Counted from the first letter of the stretch, positions 23,422 through 35,802 are shown. The stretch: 64,000 nt of DNA from Perca fluviatilis (GCF_010015445.1 NC_053114.1:31469079-31533078), one strand, 5' to 3'. Notes: generated by a model from the sequence alone, not told the origin. Numbers and translations are program-made.

Positions 23422-23502
23422 CTTTGCTTTGGCTGCGTCCTCTTTGCCAAGGTCCTGCGGCCCAACCTCCTGCAGCCAAGGCCACCAACCTGTACAAGTA
23501 CT
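23422..23502 (-). CDS. ush2a: usherin exon e16, end of first post-LamG FN3
   Basis: This is a small exon of 81 bases (phase 1 to 1). It reads EYLYRLVALAAGGWAAGPWQ then RGRSQSK, where the Glu codon is split with e15. PFT-EYLYRLVA is the F strand. The ending has GGW-x-x-GPW-x-R-G-R instead of the C-x4-C motif. Acceptor is cacacctttcaag. Using the AG two bases further on would break the split codon with e15. Confidence 0.88.
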
Positions 23503-23851
23503 CTTGAAAGGTGTGTGTTTTTGCACATAGGAGGAAGGGTTAAGGATGCACATGGGGCAGGGGAGACACAGATTAAAAAAAGATTTAAAAAAAAAAAAAA
23601 ATGCTCTCAAAAGATGCATCACATGTTCTCTGTATCACCTAAAATCAGCTTGAGTGACGAATTATGACGAGTAATATTTATTCCGCATATTCAGTAGTTA
23701 ATAATACTTCTAAGTATTTGCTAAAAAAAAATTAAATATGCTTAATCTTTATCTATTGCAACTATCTACAACTGCGAGTTATCAATATGACTAAAATTCA
23801 ATTGGTTAGAGAATTATAATGTTGGTTTCGGTACTTTTTAATTAATTGAAA

Positions 23852-23885
<34 letters not shown>

Positions 23886-24318
23886 TTGTGTGCATGGAAA
23901 AAAATAGGGGACATTTACCAATTACAGCATCTATATAGTTTAATGTGATTCAATCACCTCTGTGTCAAAATGTTAAAGCATAGCAAAGAAAATTGGACTT
24001 CCGTACACCGTTTGCATTTGGAATGAAATTATCACTGTGGCAAACCCCTCTTCATCTAAAGAACTGATGGGTAGAGATTGTGCTGTGTTGCGATTTAAAT
24101 ATTTTTGATATTACATGCTGTTTTTTAATTGACTGTTGCAACTGGAGTATCAATGCTATGTTCTTCGTACTGTATTGTTTGTTTGATGTCTGAGGAAAGT
24201 CTATCACTAAAATGTCGTTACTTTAAAAACAAAGTTAGTGTTGACAGAGTTCCACACTTTCTTTTCAGGTAAGTGCTGTGTTAGTGTAGTTATGTAAATG
24301 TACACTGTGCATTGTTAC
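23503..24318 (-). other. intron e15-e16
   Basis: This 816-base intron has one (GT)n tract at about 23853-23882 and is AT-rich elsewhere. Confidence 0.75.
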
Positions 24319-24543
24319 CAGTGAAAGGCTGTAGGCTATGATCTGTGGCTTCTGTCTTCTTCCCACTATACACCAAAACTGAATCGTTTCCTCTGCAGTT
24401 GTACCGGCTTTCACTGGAGGGACAGCCGTCTAAGTAGACTCTTACAGAACGGCGGGAGGCAACAGAGAGATTTACACTTTGACCGACAGGAGGGTTTGAT
24501 TCATCCCTTTGTATGGTAAGACCCCTTATGCAACCTCCTAGGC
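24319..24543 (-). CDS. ush2a: usherin exon e15, LamG2 end fused to FN3 start
   Basis: The exon is 225 bases (phase 1 to 1). It begins LGGCIRGLTIQRDESNPPVG, then VNLSVASRRSVRVYLDGCP, closing LamG2 with its GCIR and GCP cysteines. It then runs straight into SRYNCRGNDSVLVYSG and SLQPFT, the E-F turn of an FN3 domain. The LamG to FN3 boundary is therefore inside this exon. NLS is a possible glycosylation site. Confidence 0.95.
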
Positions 24544-26175
24544 CTGTGAAAGAGGAAAGGATAAGAGAAAGAGAGTAAAAGAAGGAGAGGAATAGGAGGA
24601 GAGATAAGAGGAGGAAAGAACAGAGAAAGGGAAGGAGAATGTGAGAAGAGTACATCTTTATGAAAACTTTGTGAAATACTTACCTCCACTTCACATTTTA
24701 AATTGTTTAAATAAGTAATGCTGCAAGCAAATACCAGCATAATCCCTATAACTCCTGGTTGATACATTTATTGCCGCCCTGGCCAGATAGTGGAGCAGGA
24801 AAGTTACGGTGGTAGCAAAGGCGACCTGCAAGTACCTATACTTATAGAATCTATAGAACTATAGAAACCCCAAAACAAGGAGGCCACAAACAAGCAAATG
24901 CCATGTGTAACCCGTTTAGCTACACACTGAACACTTCTGCTTGGTTGAACACCTGCCATTTAGATCGTTTAAAAGCAGTAGCACGGGCGAAGAGGACAGC
25001 TGCCCGGGGCGGCATTTTTTCATGACACATGGGGGGTGGCACAAGCACTAAATATTTTTTTAAATAAAATAATCCTCTGCGCCGCGAAGCGGTTATCTAT
25101 TATCTATCATTTCACTGTGTAGGGAATTGGCAAATTGGCGGAAGGGGAAAGGGGAAGGGTGCTGAAACAGACTCTGTGTTGAGAACTAAAAGTAGGCTAG
25201 ATAGTAGAAGTTCAGGAAAGCAATCCAACTTGGAAAAAAAAAAGACAATAATGCTCTGCCAAATGTCTTCCAAGCAATGAAACGTTGACAATAAAGAACA
25301 GTGATTTAATAGTGATAAAGGGATGGTGCACTCCCAGCCCGGTGGGCAGTTGTATCGGCTCCTATAGTGTAGTGGTCTTTGCTCCAGTCTGGCACCGGAC
25401 ACCCTGCGATGCCATCCAGCTCGGCACGCTATTTAGGATTCACAAGGAGGAGCGACGGGCGCGGGCGCATGCATGGGATGCGTGCGTGTGTGTGTGTGTG
25501 TGTGTCCTACCAAAGCAGATAATTAGCTCCACACACAGTTCATTATAGGCCAAGTATTATATATATTTGGAATATCCATTGAAATATTCACATTTTACAT
25601 GAAAAAAGTTACTCTCAGATGTGTCCAGTTTGGGACGTCGCATAGCATTACTGTATGTGCTGGGGTACATTTTCACATATTTTATATACAAGTGGACACC
25701 TGAGTATTACCCCCATATTGAAATACACCCAAAACATGCTTTTAGGGATAATGTAGTCAAATATAGTGATTGTGATATCATAATGCAGCAACAAAGTAAT
25801 CTGTATTTTCTGTCTTTAAAAAACTACTAATCGATTAAAGGTTAAGGCTGGTGATAGTCTGTATTTTTCAATCAATAAATCCCATTAAAGACCCAAACCA
25901 CAGCCTGATAAATCTTCTTCCTCCAAAAACACATCAATGAGCAACATGATGATAGGAAGTGTAGCTAGTAGTACACAGGTCATACTGTACATACTACAGG
26001 TAGCTACAGTGCATGTAAATACGTAAGTCAAGGTGCATTAATTTAATACAAATTGTTTTAAGACTGACTTGAAAAATTTAAAATTGATTCTAACCCCCAA
26101 GGAAGGGGGTCTCGCCCAGGGTGTAATTCAATGTAGAACCGCCACTGTGTAAAAGTACTGACACTGCATTCTCAC
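24544..26175 (-). other. intron e14-e15
   Basis: A repeat-like patch lies around 24980-25110 (GCCCGGGGCGGCATTTTTTC), of a kind I have seen in fish transposon fragments. The rest shows nothing. No complete element is visible. Confidence 0.6.
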
Positions 26176-26455
26176 CGTGTCTGTGACTTTTGCTGTCCAG
26201 AGCAGGATGTATGAGCTCCATGGGCACACCCCCCAAGTATAATGGCGAATCAACTCTCAGCCTCACTGCTCCTCCCACTCCCCTTGTCTCTTCTGCCCAG
26301 TCATTGACTGCAGCAGAAATGAGCGAGCCACGTTTTGCCAAAGAAAGCTGTTTCCAGTCTCCATCACAGTAGCTAAGCCCCACCCACATGCTGAGTTCAG
26401 TCACGTGACCTTCAGAGGCAAGAATGAAGGACAGGAGACCGGCTTCCAGCTCCAC
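26176..26455 (-). CDS. ush2a: usherin exon e14, LamG domain 2
   Basis: The exon is 280 bases (phase 0 to 1). It starts VELEAGLLSFILASEGHVTE and continues through YCDGDWKQLSLAKRGSLISA to SPLYLGGVPMELIHPALDSK. YCDGDWKQL is the LamG D-G-x-W-H-x-L equivalent, and PLYLGGVP is the L-Y-I-G-G-x-P motif. The Cys in YCDGDW is an extra one relative to most LamG domains, where this residue is usually not cysteine. Confidence 0.96.
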
Positions 26456-26562
26456 CTAAAAATAAACACCAATAAACAAAAAACCTCAAGTTAAAGTCAT
26501 GTATTTCTAAAGTTTTATTTGAATACTTCAACGATAGTCTTAAATGTGTCTGTGCTTCTTAC

Positions 26563-26693
26563 CAGCATGTAGTCTTCCGTTTGTGTGTTGTATGTAAAGA
26601 GCAAAAGTGCATTGAGCTGGTCTGTTCTGAAATCCATAGAAATGTCAAAGTCCTGTCCTCCATTGAAAACATCTTTGCCCATCTCCAAGTAAC
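26563..26693 (-). CDS. ush2a: usherin exon e13, LamG domain 2
   Basis: The exon is 131 bases (phase 1 to 0). It encodes YLEMGKDVFNGGQDFDISMD, then FRTDQLNALLLFTYNTQTED and YML. The D-F-x-I-S-M-D-F-R-T then ALLLFTYN pattern is a LamG start. The short 107-base intron to e14 is typical of fish. Confidence 0.95.
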
Positions 26694-27304
26694 CTGAAAC
26701 AAGGAGGAAATAAAAGCCCAAAACATGCCACAACAACATTTTATTATGAGGGCTAAATATAGAAGGAAACTTATTTCGGTATATTGGGGACCTGCGAAGA
26801 TGGTCTGTACCCTTTTTTCAAATATAAAGTTTCAGTCATTTAAAATGTTTTTTTTTTTTTTTAAATAAAAGACTGGATAAGCAGGCAGCAATAATGGAGG
26901 AAATGTACACTGATGAACCGGATCTTTAACACAGAAAGCAATTAACTTATCTTATTATTATTAACTTATCAGCAGCAAGCATCTTATTAAGATATACAGT
27001 GCTGCCAGTGTAGTAGGGACACTAGAAATCCACTTGAAGTTGTATCTGAACATAGCTTGTTCATGAAAATAGACACTCCAGAAAGCTTTTCTCTGCAATG
27101 CTATTCCTGTTGTATATTGTCATGTTTCTATATCGCAGTATGAAGTATTGTGCAACAATGTACACTATCATTTCACTCTCATTTCACTCTTAATGGGGAT
27201 ACATCTCTGTGGCATGTAGCTATTTTAGTGTGCATTGTGCTTGTGAAACAAGTAAATTAACAAAGAACAATCACAACCACTTGTTATCCACAAAAGATAC
27301 TAAC
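26694..27304 (-). other. intron e12-e13
   Basis: This 611-base AT-rich intron shows nothing recognised. Confidence 0.75.
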
Positions 27305-27493
27305 CATGACCGAGAAAATGGGCTCCATCCACAGTTTGAATAGGGCATCCCTCCCAGCTTTCATACACTGCCACCTTCTTTGTGGCTTTTGCCCAATCCA
27401 GAGATTTCCACTCCTCTGAGGGACCGTCAGTCACCTTAAAACTCACGTCTCTGAGGCAACCGGAGAAACCCTGTTGCACTAGTCGAGCATCAC
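27305..27493 (-). CDS. ush2a: usherin exon e12, LamG1 end and LamG2 start
   Basis: The exon is 189 bases (phase 1 to 1). It reads DARLVQQGFSGCLRDVSFKV, then SEEWKSLDWAKATKKVAVYE and SWEGCP. GFSGCLRDV and the later GCP give the terminal disulfide pair of LamG1. After GCP, IQTVDGAHFLGH starts LamG2. Acceptor is tttattcttatcag and donor GTTAGT. Confidence 0.94.
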
Positions 27494-27632
27494 CTGATAA
27501 GAATAAATAAAAACTTGAAAAACTTTCACTCCTCCAACTTTCTCACTGCTTCCAAACTGCTATAATATTGTTAGAAATGATAAACAATGTAATATATTAA
27601 TGATTAAAGAGAGTAGGTTACAACGGACATAC

Positions 27633-27734
27633 CTAAATCCTCTCTTAGCAAAGTAAAGTCTTCAGGCAGCCCTCCAATAAACATCCCTGTGTTCTCACCA
27701 ATAATGGTGCTGCCACTGAAAGCTGACGCATTTC
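27633..27734 (-). CDS. ush2a: usherin exon e11, LamG domain 1
   Basis: The exon is 102 bases (phase 1 to 1). It reads NASAFSGSTIIGENTGMFIG, then GLPEDFTLLREDL. GMFIGGLPEDF is the L-Y-I-G-G-L-P motif of LamG domains. NAS is a possible glycosylation site. Acceptor is ccaccccaccaccag and donor GTATGT. Confidence 0.94.
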
Positions 27735-28284
27735 CTGGTGGTGGGGTGGAGGTAGGATGGTGGTGTTACACATAAATGTGGTAGGGCAAAGCAAAAGTAT
27801 GGAGTTAAGTGATAAGAGTAAATATAAAATCAGAGCATTCAGAGAACAAAAAGGGATGAGAATAAAGGGAAGGACAAGAGAGAGAGAGAGGGAGAGAAAA
27901 AGAGAGAGAGAGAGAGCAGAGGAGTGAGACTAAGTAAGGGAAGGGTTATGCTCATGCAGTTTCTGAAAAAAGAAAATGTTATTTGAAAACACATTTGAGA
28001 ACAACTGAGGAACAGTGTCTTTCTGTGTATGTGAAGAAGTATTTTTGTCATCAGACACAGATTGGCTAGGATTAACCTGGCTAATACCACCAATGCAGAG
28101 ATCGGTGATTTACATACATAAAAACACACATACGTGTACATACATAAATACATGTCAGTCTCACACGTTTCACATCCAAGCACAGGTGCATACCCTCACA
28201 TGTATAGACAAGCAAAAATATACTCACACTCCTACACGCTTAGCAGATACACACAGTGGTCAGTATAAATATCAGAAGAGTTAC
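27735..28284 (-). other. intron e10-e11
   Basis: This 550-base intron has a GA-rich patch (about 27880-27920) and nothing else recognised. Confidence 0.75.
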
Positions 28285-28411
28285 CTCTGTATTGATTGTT
28301 TACAACGATTGTTCCCACGGCCCCTCGCCTTGTTGCTATGATGCTGTGCCATTGTCCATCATTGTAGCCGCGCCCTCCATCACCCTGTACACTCACAGCC
28401 ACTGCTGAGCC
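28285..28411 (-). CDS. ush2a: usherin exon e10, LamG domain 1
   Basis: The exon is 127 bases (phase 0 to 1). It encodes GSAVAVSVQGDGGRGYNDGQ, then WHSIIATRRGAVGTIVVNNQ and YRG. YNDGQWHSI is a hallmark of LamG domains (calcium-site neighbourhood strand). Acceptor is ttgtgtgtgtag and donor GTAACT. Confidence 0.96.
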
Positions 28412-29241
28412 CTACACACACAAACGCATGAACACACAAACTCACAATACAGGCAAGAATGTAAACACACATTCATTAATGGTGTTGTGAAGACATCCTC
28501 TGACCATAGGTCTCGCAACAATGTGTCTTACAGTATTCGCTAAAGTAAATTTATGACCTCTGGCTAAAAAAAACACTTTTCAAATATCAGTGCAATCAAA
28601 CATGCCTACTTTGTAACATTTCAAATGATCGCTTCTTTATCCCTGTGTTGTGTGGACAAGGTTAGACATTAAGGATCGATGACACACATACACACACCAC
28701 CCTCAAAAGGACATGAACATGCACATATAATCATCAAAGTGTTGTTACAGGGCTTTTTGCTACCTATTAAGTATGACATCATTGTTGTGATCAGCTTTTA
28801 GCAAGTGGGCAAAGAGTAATGTAGTAAAAAAAGAGTAACAGGTACATGCACACTCTCACAAACACACAACACACAGATGCACACTCAGTGATGAAGATTT
28901 AATGATGAGATCAATAAATGTATGAATGCCAGAGTATATCAGCCTTTGACATATTTACTACCATTGCTAGACAGCTCTACTTAACAAGACAACATGGGAG
29001 GAGTCTCTCTATGGCTTTCTGTCTTTCTGTCTCTCTCTCTCTTGTACGCATAAACACAAGCACACCCATTTGGATCCCTTGTTTGGGAGACACTGGCAGT
29101 TGAAGCAACTAACACCCAACTCTCCCAGAAACTACTACAGAGGTGCGTATGAGCAAGGCATTTAGAACATAAGTGCTGGGCAGAAACTGCCTGAGCATAG
29201 CCCCCTTCTCACGTACACATGCTCTTTCTTACACACTCTCA

Positions 29242-29347
<106 letters not shown>

Positions 29348-30272
29348 GGTGGTGTCATTCCTGTAGCTTGCACTTGAGTTGTACAACACTCGACTGAGGT
29401 GTACACCTCACACGTGTGTTCGCTGTTGTGTGTATGTGTGTTTGTGTGTGTTATTGTGCATGTGGATATATACTGTAAGAGACAGAATTAACAAAAATCT
29501 GTGTATTTAAGAGTGTCTGTGTGCGCACATTTGTGTGAATTAATGCAGTTGCTTATGGAAAACCTTCCCCATTGCCAATTTAGTCAACCCTGTCTAAATT
29601 CAAAAGACTTAGGGACTGTTCGTTATTTATTTAAGGGGCCACCGGAGGAGTTTTGGGACCTTTAGTCAAAATAGACATGACCCTCCCTTCACCAGCAATA
29701 CATTTTGGATGACCCTCCAAAATGATTGAGAAAAAAGGAATGACCCTCCCCAACAATTTATTGATGCCTTCGGTACTGGTTTGCGCTTGGCAAAGATATA
29801 CATTTGCCTATTGTTTTTTTTACAGCCATGGGATACGTGACTAAACCTCTGCATTCTCATCTTACGCATCCCACTCCTCTGTTATGGTGTGGTGGCCATT
29901 TCAGTAGATTTACTCACTAACATTGTTGTGGAAACACATGAAGCATGGGAACTAAATGCACACTTCCTGCATTACTGCATTACTTCAAATACTAAGTTAC
30001 TCATCTAGTAAACTAGTATTCACATGAAATAAAACAATAAAACATTTAGACTATTCAACAAAGCACAGTGGGTAATAACTGGTTGCTATGGACTCGTCAC
30101 TAGGCTTCCTCAGTCATAGTATATTTTAGCATAGGTAAAGCTGCCAGCTGAACATTATCCAAAACTCCATTTCTCAGACGAGCGTCAATTTGGGAGCTTG
30201 CATGCTACCACTCCTTCCTTCTCAAATGCCTTGAAAAGGCTGTCGTTTGCACAATTTCACAAATAATCACCG

Positions 30273-30307
30273 GGACAGCACCAAGCCCTCCCGGCTTGGT
30301 GCTGTCC
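30273..30307. repeat. 15-bp perfect hairpin
   Basis: GGACAGCACCAAGCC is followed by a five-base loop and its exact complement GGCTTGGTGCTGTCC. The hairpin lies inside the TTA-flanked element, upstream of the LINE remnant. Confidence 0.9.
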
Positions 30308-30426
30308 GCGGTACGAGCTTCGACTTTTCAAAATAAAAGCCTGCATCTGGTCAGCTATGTTTTTATACGGTGTTTTTGATGTTTTTGAACTAAACAGTAC
30401 GGCAATCATGCTAATGAATACATTTT

Positions 30427-30835
30427 TTCTCTCCGTTCTCAGGCTGTTGTCTTGCTTTCTGTCCCACATGTCAGTACTGAGCTGGGTAAAAAGGCCTTTG
30501 TTTATTCTGCTCCCTTTACATGGAATTTGCTGCAGAACAACTTAAAACTTAGTAAATTGATTCCTTTGAGTGTTTTTTAAGTTAAGAATGAGGTGTTTTG
30601 AGTTGAACTCCCTCACATGTCAATGTTTTTAATTGCGATTTCCTTGTAAGTGCATAATTGGCTTTCAAACTGTTTCTATTAATTTATTTGTCTTTATTTT
30701 TATGTTTTTTTTTTGTGTCTTTGTACGTATGTAATGATGTGATGTAATTCAGCTTCCTATCTTGGCCAGGTCTCCCTTGTAAAGGGGATTTTTAATCTCA
30801 ATGGGCTTCTCCTGGTTAAATAAAGGATAAAAAAA
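30427..30835 (+). mobile_element. 3' end of a non-LTR retrotransposon (LINE)
   Basis: A short frame to TAA at 30578-30580 contains ELGKKAFVYSAPFTWNLLQN, the kind of ending seen in L2/Jockey-like LINE proteins (GKKAF-x-x-x-AP-x-x-WN-x-L). The 3' tail has AATCTCAATGGGCTTCTCCTG and TAAATAAAGGATAAAA, ending in poly-A. It is a 5'-truncated remnant located inside the TTA-flanked element. Confidence 0.65.
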
Positions 30836-33800
30836 AAAAAAAATTAAACAGGGAGGGACCCATCTGCTAGCGATAGGGGCTGAGACTGAGAGAGCTACAT
30901 GGAGCTACATGGATAAATATGCATCAAACAAGCCACTTTGAAATGTTGCTGTTCCCATGAATGCAAAAGTTGGGTGACCCTCCCCCCTAGACTAAATTAA
31001 AATTGGATGACCCTCCCATCAACAAAGAATAAAAAGACATGACCCTCCCCTATTTTCCTCCAGTGGTCCATTCGATAAATACCGAATGGTCGCCTTACAG
31101 TAGCAAAAACTCCTCCAGAATCTTACAGGTGACTAGCAGTCATTTCAAGTTTACGTTTAAGGGACATCTGGATTCAATTGATGAAAGACAGTAACGCATG
31201 GTGCAATTTTTTGTTGGGCAAATAAGAGATGGAAGCGGACTACATTGAAGATTTGTTTGAGTGTGTGTTATTTTATAAGTGGGCATGGGGAAAATAGAAT
31301 TCTAACTATCTAACTATAAAGGACTGAAATACTGTAGTGAGTGAGTAACTGAGTGTGAATGTCCAGCTGTCTGTCTTTCGAATATCTCAAGACCGAAACC
31401 GTTCATCCCATCTACTTAACACTCGGCGGCTGTACTCCTGGGTATCCAATGACGTTCTGTGTCGAATTTGGTGTTTGGATACACCGGACACGTTCAATAT
31501 TAATAGACTGTGAATAAAACTAAGCGACCGCACAATATAGGTTGAAAAAACAACAACTGAGCGACCGCTGTGTGCAGCTGCGGGGGCGGTGCTTCACGGC
31601 TCTCAGTCAAGCATATCGTCCGCAGCCGGCTACTGGCAATTAAAGGCTAACTGTGAAGATATCAACAAGCAATATCGTTGACAGAAAAGATGTAGTTTAA
31701 AGAAAAACAAAAAATCTCTTTATTTTCATCATTTTCCACCTTTTCTTCTCTTCTCTCTCACACACATACACACATCCATGTATCAGTCCGTCTCTGTCCG
31801 TGTCTCAGTCCTCGGTCCGGTCCGGGTGGTTACTTAATTCATATTTTGGCAGAGTTTGGCTCTCATTAACGGGCCTGGGAGGTGCGACTGAAATGCGCAT
31901 AACTGAGAAGACTTGGAGTAACTGCAAAGCTACATTCTTAATCATTCAACCAGGGGTTAAAGTGGGCCGGAAAGATCCGGAACTGTGCTCCAGCACCATC
32001 AACTGCGGCACCAACTGGCAGTTTTGTACATCAGTGTTTCATTCTGCAGATGACTGTGATTACTTAACGTCTGTAATACAAGCTGGATAGTTGAGTGTCT
32101 AAACTGCTAAAGTCAGTTAAACAGGGGAAGATAACATTGTTGGTAGGCACATATATTTTTCATCAGATAATGATAAGATACATCAGACAAAATCTTATGT
32201 GAAATCAGTTTGACAAAAATGACAAAATTATTGGTTTTGGCGAAACTAGATTAATTGAAGTGTTCAATATAATCTTATAGGACACTGACAAAGGAACACA
32301 ACTAAATAAACACAATATATATAATATATAAACATAATTCGGAGAGAAAACATTTTGACTAAAAGTAATGACTTAAAAGTTAAATAAAATGAAATTACTT
32401 TTCATCCACTAAAACTTGACTCACCCCTTGGAATGGTTGTTGACTAAAACTAAACTAAAAATAAACTAAATCTATTAAGGATAAAAATGACTTAAATGTG
32501 ACTAAAACTAACACAAATTTTCATCCAAGGACTAAGACTATACAGTATAACTGCCAAAATTAACACTGCACCGCTGAGTGGTATTTCACTATATTATAAT
32601 GCTATTATAATGCTGGATAGTTTAAAGAATAATAATGCATCATATATTAGTTGTTGTATGTTGTGAGGAAAATCAGAATCCACAACGTAACCACTAACAT
32701 TTCTCTGTCAGGAAAATGTAGTCGTACAATGTTCTACAAAGTAGAAGTACACAGTAAGTCAGTAGCATACAGTTAAGTTGCTTTGGGGACCTTCTGTAAG
32801 TTATTTTGGGGTACAATGATTCTGGAGAAATCTGCAAGCAGCCATACCAGAGGCCAAGCAATCGGTCAATTCTGAAAGGGCACGGTTTGAATGGGCACTG
32901 TACTAGTTGCTTTAATAATGGAACAATGGATGTGTAGCCGCCTAAAGGGTATCGTCAGCTTGTCTATCTTACTACAGTTAATGCACATTTAAGAGCACCA
33001 TTAAATTGTTAGGCTCTGGTTCATTTTCAGAATTTTTAGTATACATGTTTCGCATCTGTTGTTGAGGATTACAAGGATTTCTTTCCCAAAGGCTAGAGGA
33101 CTGTAAAAAAAACAGCTTTCTAGATTTCAAGAAGAGCCAAATGTGTCCGCTAAGAGAGAACTAAGATGCATGGCTGGTAGAATAAAATACAATATGTGTA
33201 TTTGTCACTTGTCTGTGTGCAAGCAAATGTATTTAACAGACAGTGATAGCTGACTAGCAAGTCTGTGATGAGAGCTACATGTGCATTAGCATTACAGCCT
33301 GTGACTGGCACTGTAGTTACCAATAGCTACATACCTCTGTATAGTGAGACAACCAGTGGTCCAAAAAACAGTACTCACCTGCATCAACGGAGTGTGAACT
33401 GTTTGATTTTGAGTGTCTCTTGTGCTTCAATGTACTTTTGTGTGTTGTGTTTGTTGTGTGTATGTCAAAAGCTAATAATTAGAAGTAATGCCCAGCTATA
33501 TGTATCTGGGGGAACACTAATAAGCCGTGACACCACTCCCACTGTTAATTACCCCAAACTAGTCTAAACAAAGGAATAAACCCAGTTGGAGAAGACACAT
33601 ACGCTCAATTGCACATCTAGCAGTACACTTAACCACAGACACACACATTAACACTGCAAGTCAACAAGGATCTATTCATACACTCCTCTGCACACACAGA
33701 TACATCCTATGGTTACATTCTGATGATGGCATTTTGATAACGAGTATTGGATAGTGATGAAGAAGGAAAGTGTAAGTGTGTATGTGTGTTTGTTAGAGTG

Positions 33801-34764
33801 TGTAATTAGTTGGTGGCCTCATGGAAGTATGTGTAATCATCTCCCATCATCACTTTCATCATCTAAGTCGTTGACTCTTTAACCCCTCTACATGTGTCTG
33901 TATGGAAGGATAAAGGAAGCAGGGCTGTGAATGTGTGTGTGTGTGTGTGTGTGTGTGCGTGCAAGGGTGCAAAGCTTAATTAGCTTGCAATTGGTATTCA
34001 CGCGTGGTGACTGCAGGGAATGAGTTAATTGCAGTCCAATTCAAACGTTGACACACTTTCAAAGTTTTTTCCCCTCTCCCTGTCTTCCTGACAGAAACCA
34101 ATGAGGGGCTACAGATCACATTTATTAGATCAGAGCAAGTGAGAGAAAATGGGAGAGAGACAGAAAGAGAGAGGGGGGAGAAAAAAAGAGAAAGCGAGAC
34201 AGAGGTGGATCAGAAGAAAAAAGAGAAAAAGACAGGTGAAGGTGAGCAAACAAATAAAGTGAGCAGAATGAAATAATAAAGAGACAAAAACAAATGAGGA
34301 AATGTAAATGAAAAAGATGCATAAACAAAATGGGTTGAATGGCCACTAAGGACATCAGTAAACCTTTTGAATGTCTTTCTTTCAAATATGGCACTGTAAA
34401 ACAAAAGTACACTTGCATGCAAATTACAGGTGTGTTTGTTCATTGGTAGTAAAGCTGGATGGAGATGCTTTCAAATAAGTGGAAGCAGAAAATCTGCAAG
34501 TCCCTCAACAAAAGATATAAACAGCAACATTTAAATAAAATAATATAAAAATAAACCCCCCTCCTACATTGGAAGAGAAATGCTAACTTTGCTAACAATG
34601 ATGTTGACATCATCCTGACACTTCTCTTTGTTGCACCTTTGTAAAACACACAGATCACAACTCTTGGGGTTGCATTACTAAGCAATGATTGATTTCTATT
34701 ATTATCATAGTTATTTGCCCTCACACTTGACACTTTTATAAAAGTGTAACAAAATGTAACATAC

Positions 34765-34895
34765 CTGTGGATCAAACAAAAAGTAGGGGCGTCCATTTTT
34801 TAGCTGAATAGCTAGGAACTCTTCCTGATTTCCTGGAGAGAAGGCACAGAGCAGCAGACCATCTGGGGACCGAGTCTTGAAACTCAACTTCACAC
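34765..34895 (-). CDS. ush2a: usherin exon e9, LamG domain 1
   Basis: The exon is 131 bases (phase 1 to 0). It encodes VKLSFKTRSPDGLLLCAFSP, then GNQEEFLAIQLKNGRPYFLF ending DPQ. The pattern SFKT-x-x-PDGLLL, then LAIQLKNGRPYFLFD, is the central LamG sheet. Acceptor is cttactttgtatcag and donor GTATGT. Confidence 0.96.
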
Positions 34896-35169
34896 CTGAT
34901 ACAAAGTAAGAGAAAGAGATTTCAAGGATTTCATTGTTCTCAGGAATTAATTTAACACAGGCCAAAACATACTTTCAATACATGTTAAAATGTATTATAA
35001 TGTTGTGAAATAATGAATATACAATGTAATGAGACTTAAAACAGCACCTAAACCTTTTAAACTCTGCTGGACCCACTGGGGGGTTATTGGGTTATAACTC
35101 AATAAGGAACCTGTGGTGTCCCAGTGTAAAATCTGATATCAGAAATCAGACAGCACCCAACGTTCACCA

Positions 35170-35470
35170 TCTAACCTGAAAATCTCTGTGTGAACAGGGT
35201 CTTTCATTTTCTGGTCATTTACAGTACGTGAGAAAACGAGTCGTAAAAAGTCGTGAAAACTCAGATTGGACAGATTGTCTAGCTAGCGGTCTCAATTTAC
35301 CATGCAGAGATCTGAGGAGCAGTCAACCATAGTCCTCATCCACCGGATCTTAAAATTCCAACACAAAGGAAACGGAGTAATACATGCATCCGGCTGAATT
35401 TCCTGCGGCACCGGAGCAATCCCGGAAGTGGAACGTCAAGGATATAGACTAGTGTAGCAGAGATCAGTGA
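35170..35470. repeat. dispersed teleost repeat, unclassified
   Basis: The stretch includes GGACAGATTGTCTAGCTAGC, GCAGAGATCTGAGGAGCAGT and CCGGAAGTGGAACGTC, phrases I recognise as high-copy in teleosts. I could not fix its ends or class. Confidence 0.5.
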
Positions 35471-35802
35471 GGAGGGAGTCATATTTAAAAATGACCGCCT
35501 TGATGTGAGAATGGCTGTGATTGGTGGGGGTCTGATAGGAATGATAATTTAATCAGCGGCCGTATGACTTCCTTGTCCTGCATGAACTAACGTTAAGCTT
35601 AATCATATGTACGCTTCTTCCTTCTCTCTCCAGACTTTCTGAACTTGTTCAAATCCATAAGATTTTTATGGTAAACCCCAAAAATACCACTTGCACAACA
35701 CCACCATACATGGGGAAGATCTTTTAGTCATAACCAAAACATAACCCCAAGTCAGAGCTTTCATATAAGGCCCAATTCTCTCTTCAAATTTTGAAGCCAG
35801 GT

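Larger units (their letters stand above)
29612..31094. mobile_element. TIR DNA transposon, TTA target duplication, non-autonomous
   Basis: The left end is GGGACTGTTCGTTATTTATT, continuing TAAGGGGCCACCGGAGGAG. The right end, reverse-complemented, is GGCGACCATTCGGTATTTAT, continuing CGAATGGACCACTGGAGGA. TTA lies on both sides (29609-29611, 31095-31097), as in PIF/Harbinger-type insertion. Each subterminal region carries three spaced (G)ATGACCCTCC(C) motifs. Family assignment is tentative. Confidence 0.7.

Noticed and set aside
23422..23500. exon e16 starting two bases later
   Set aside because: It would be phase 0, but e15 ends in phase 1. The G+AG split codon gives the expected Glu.
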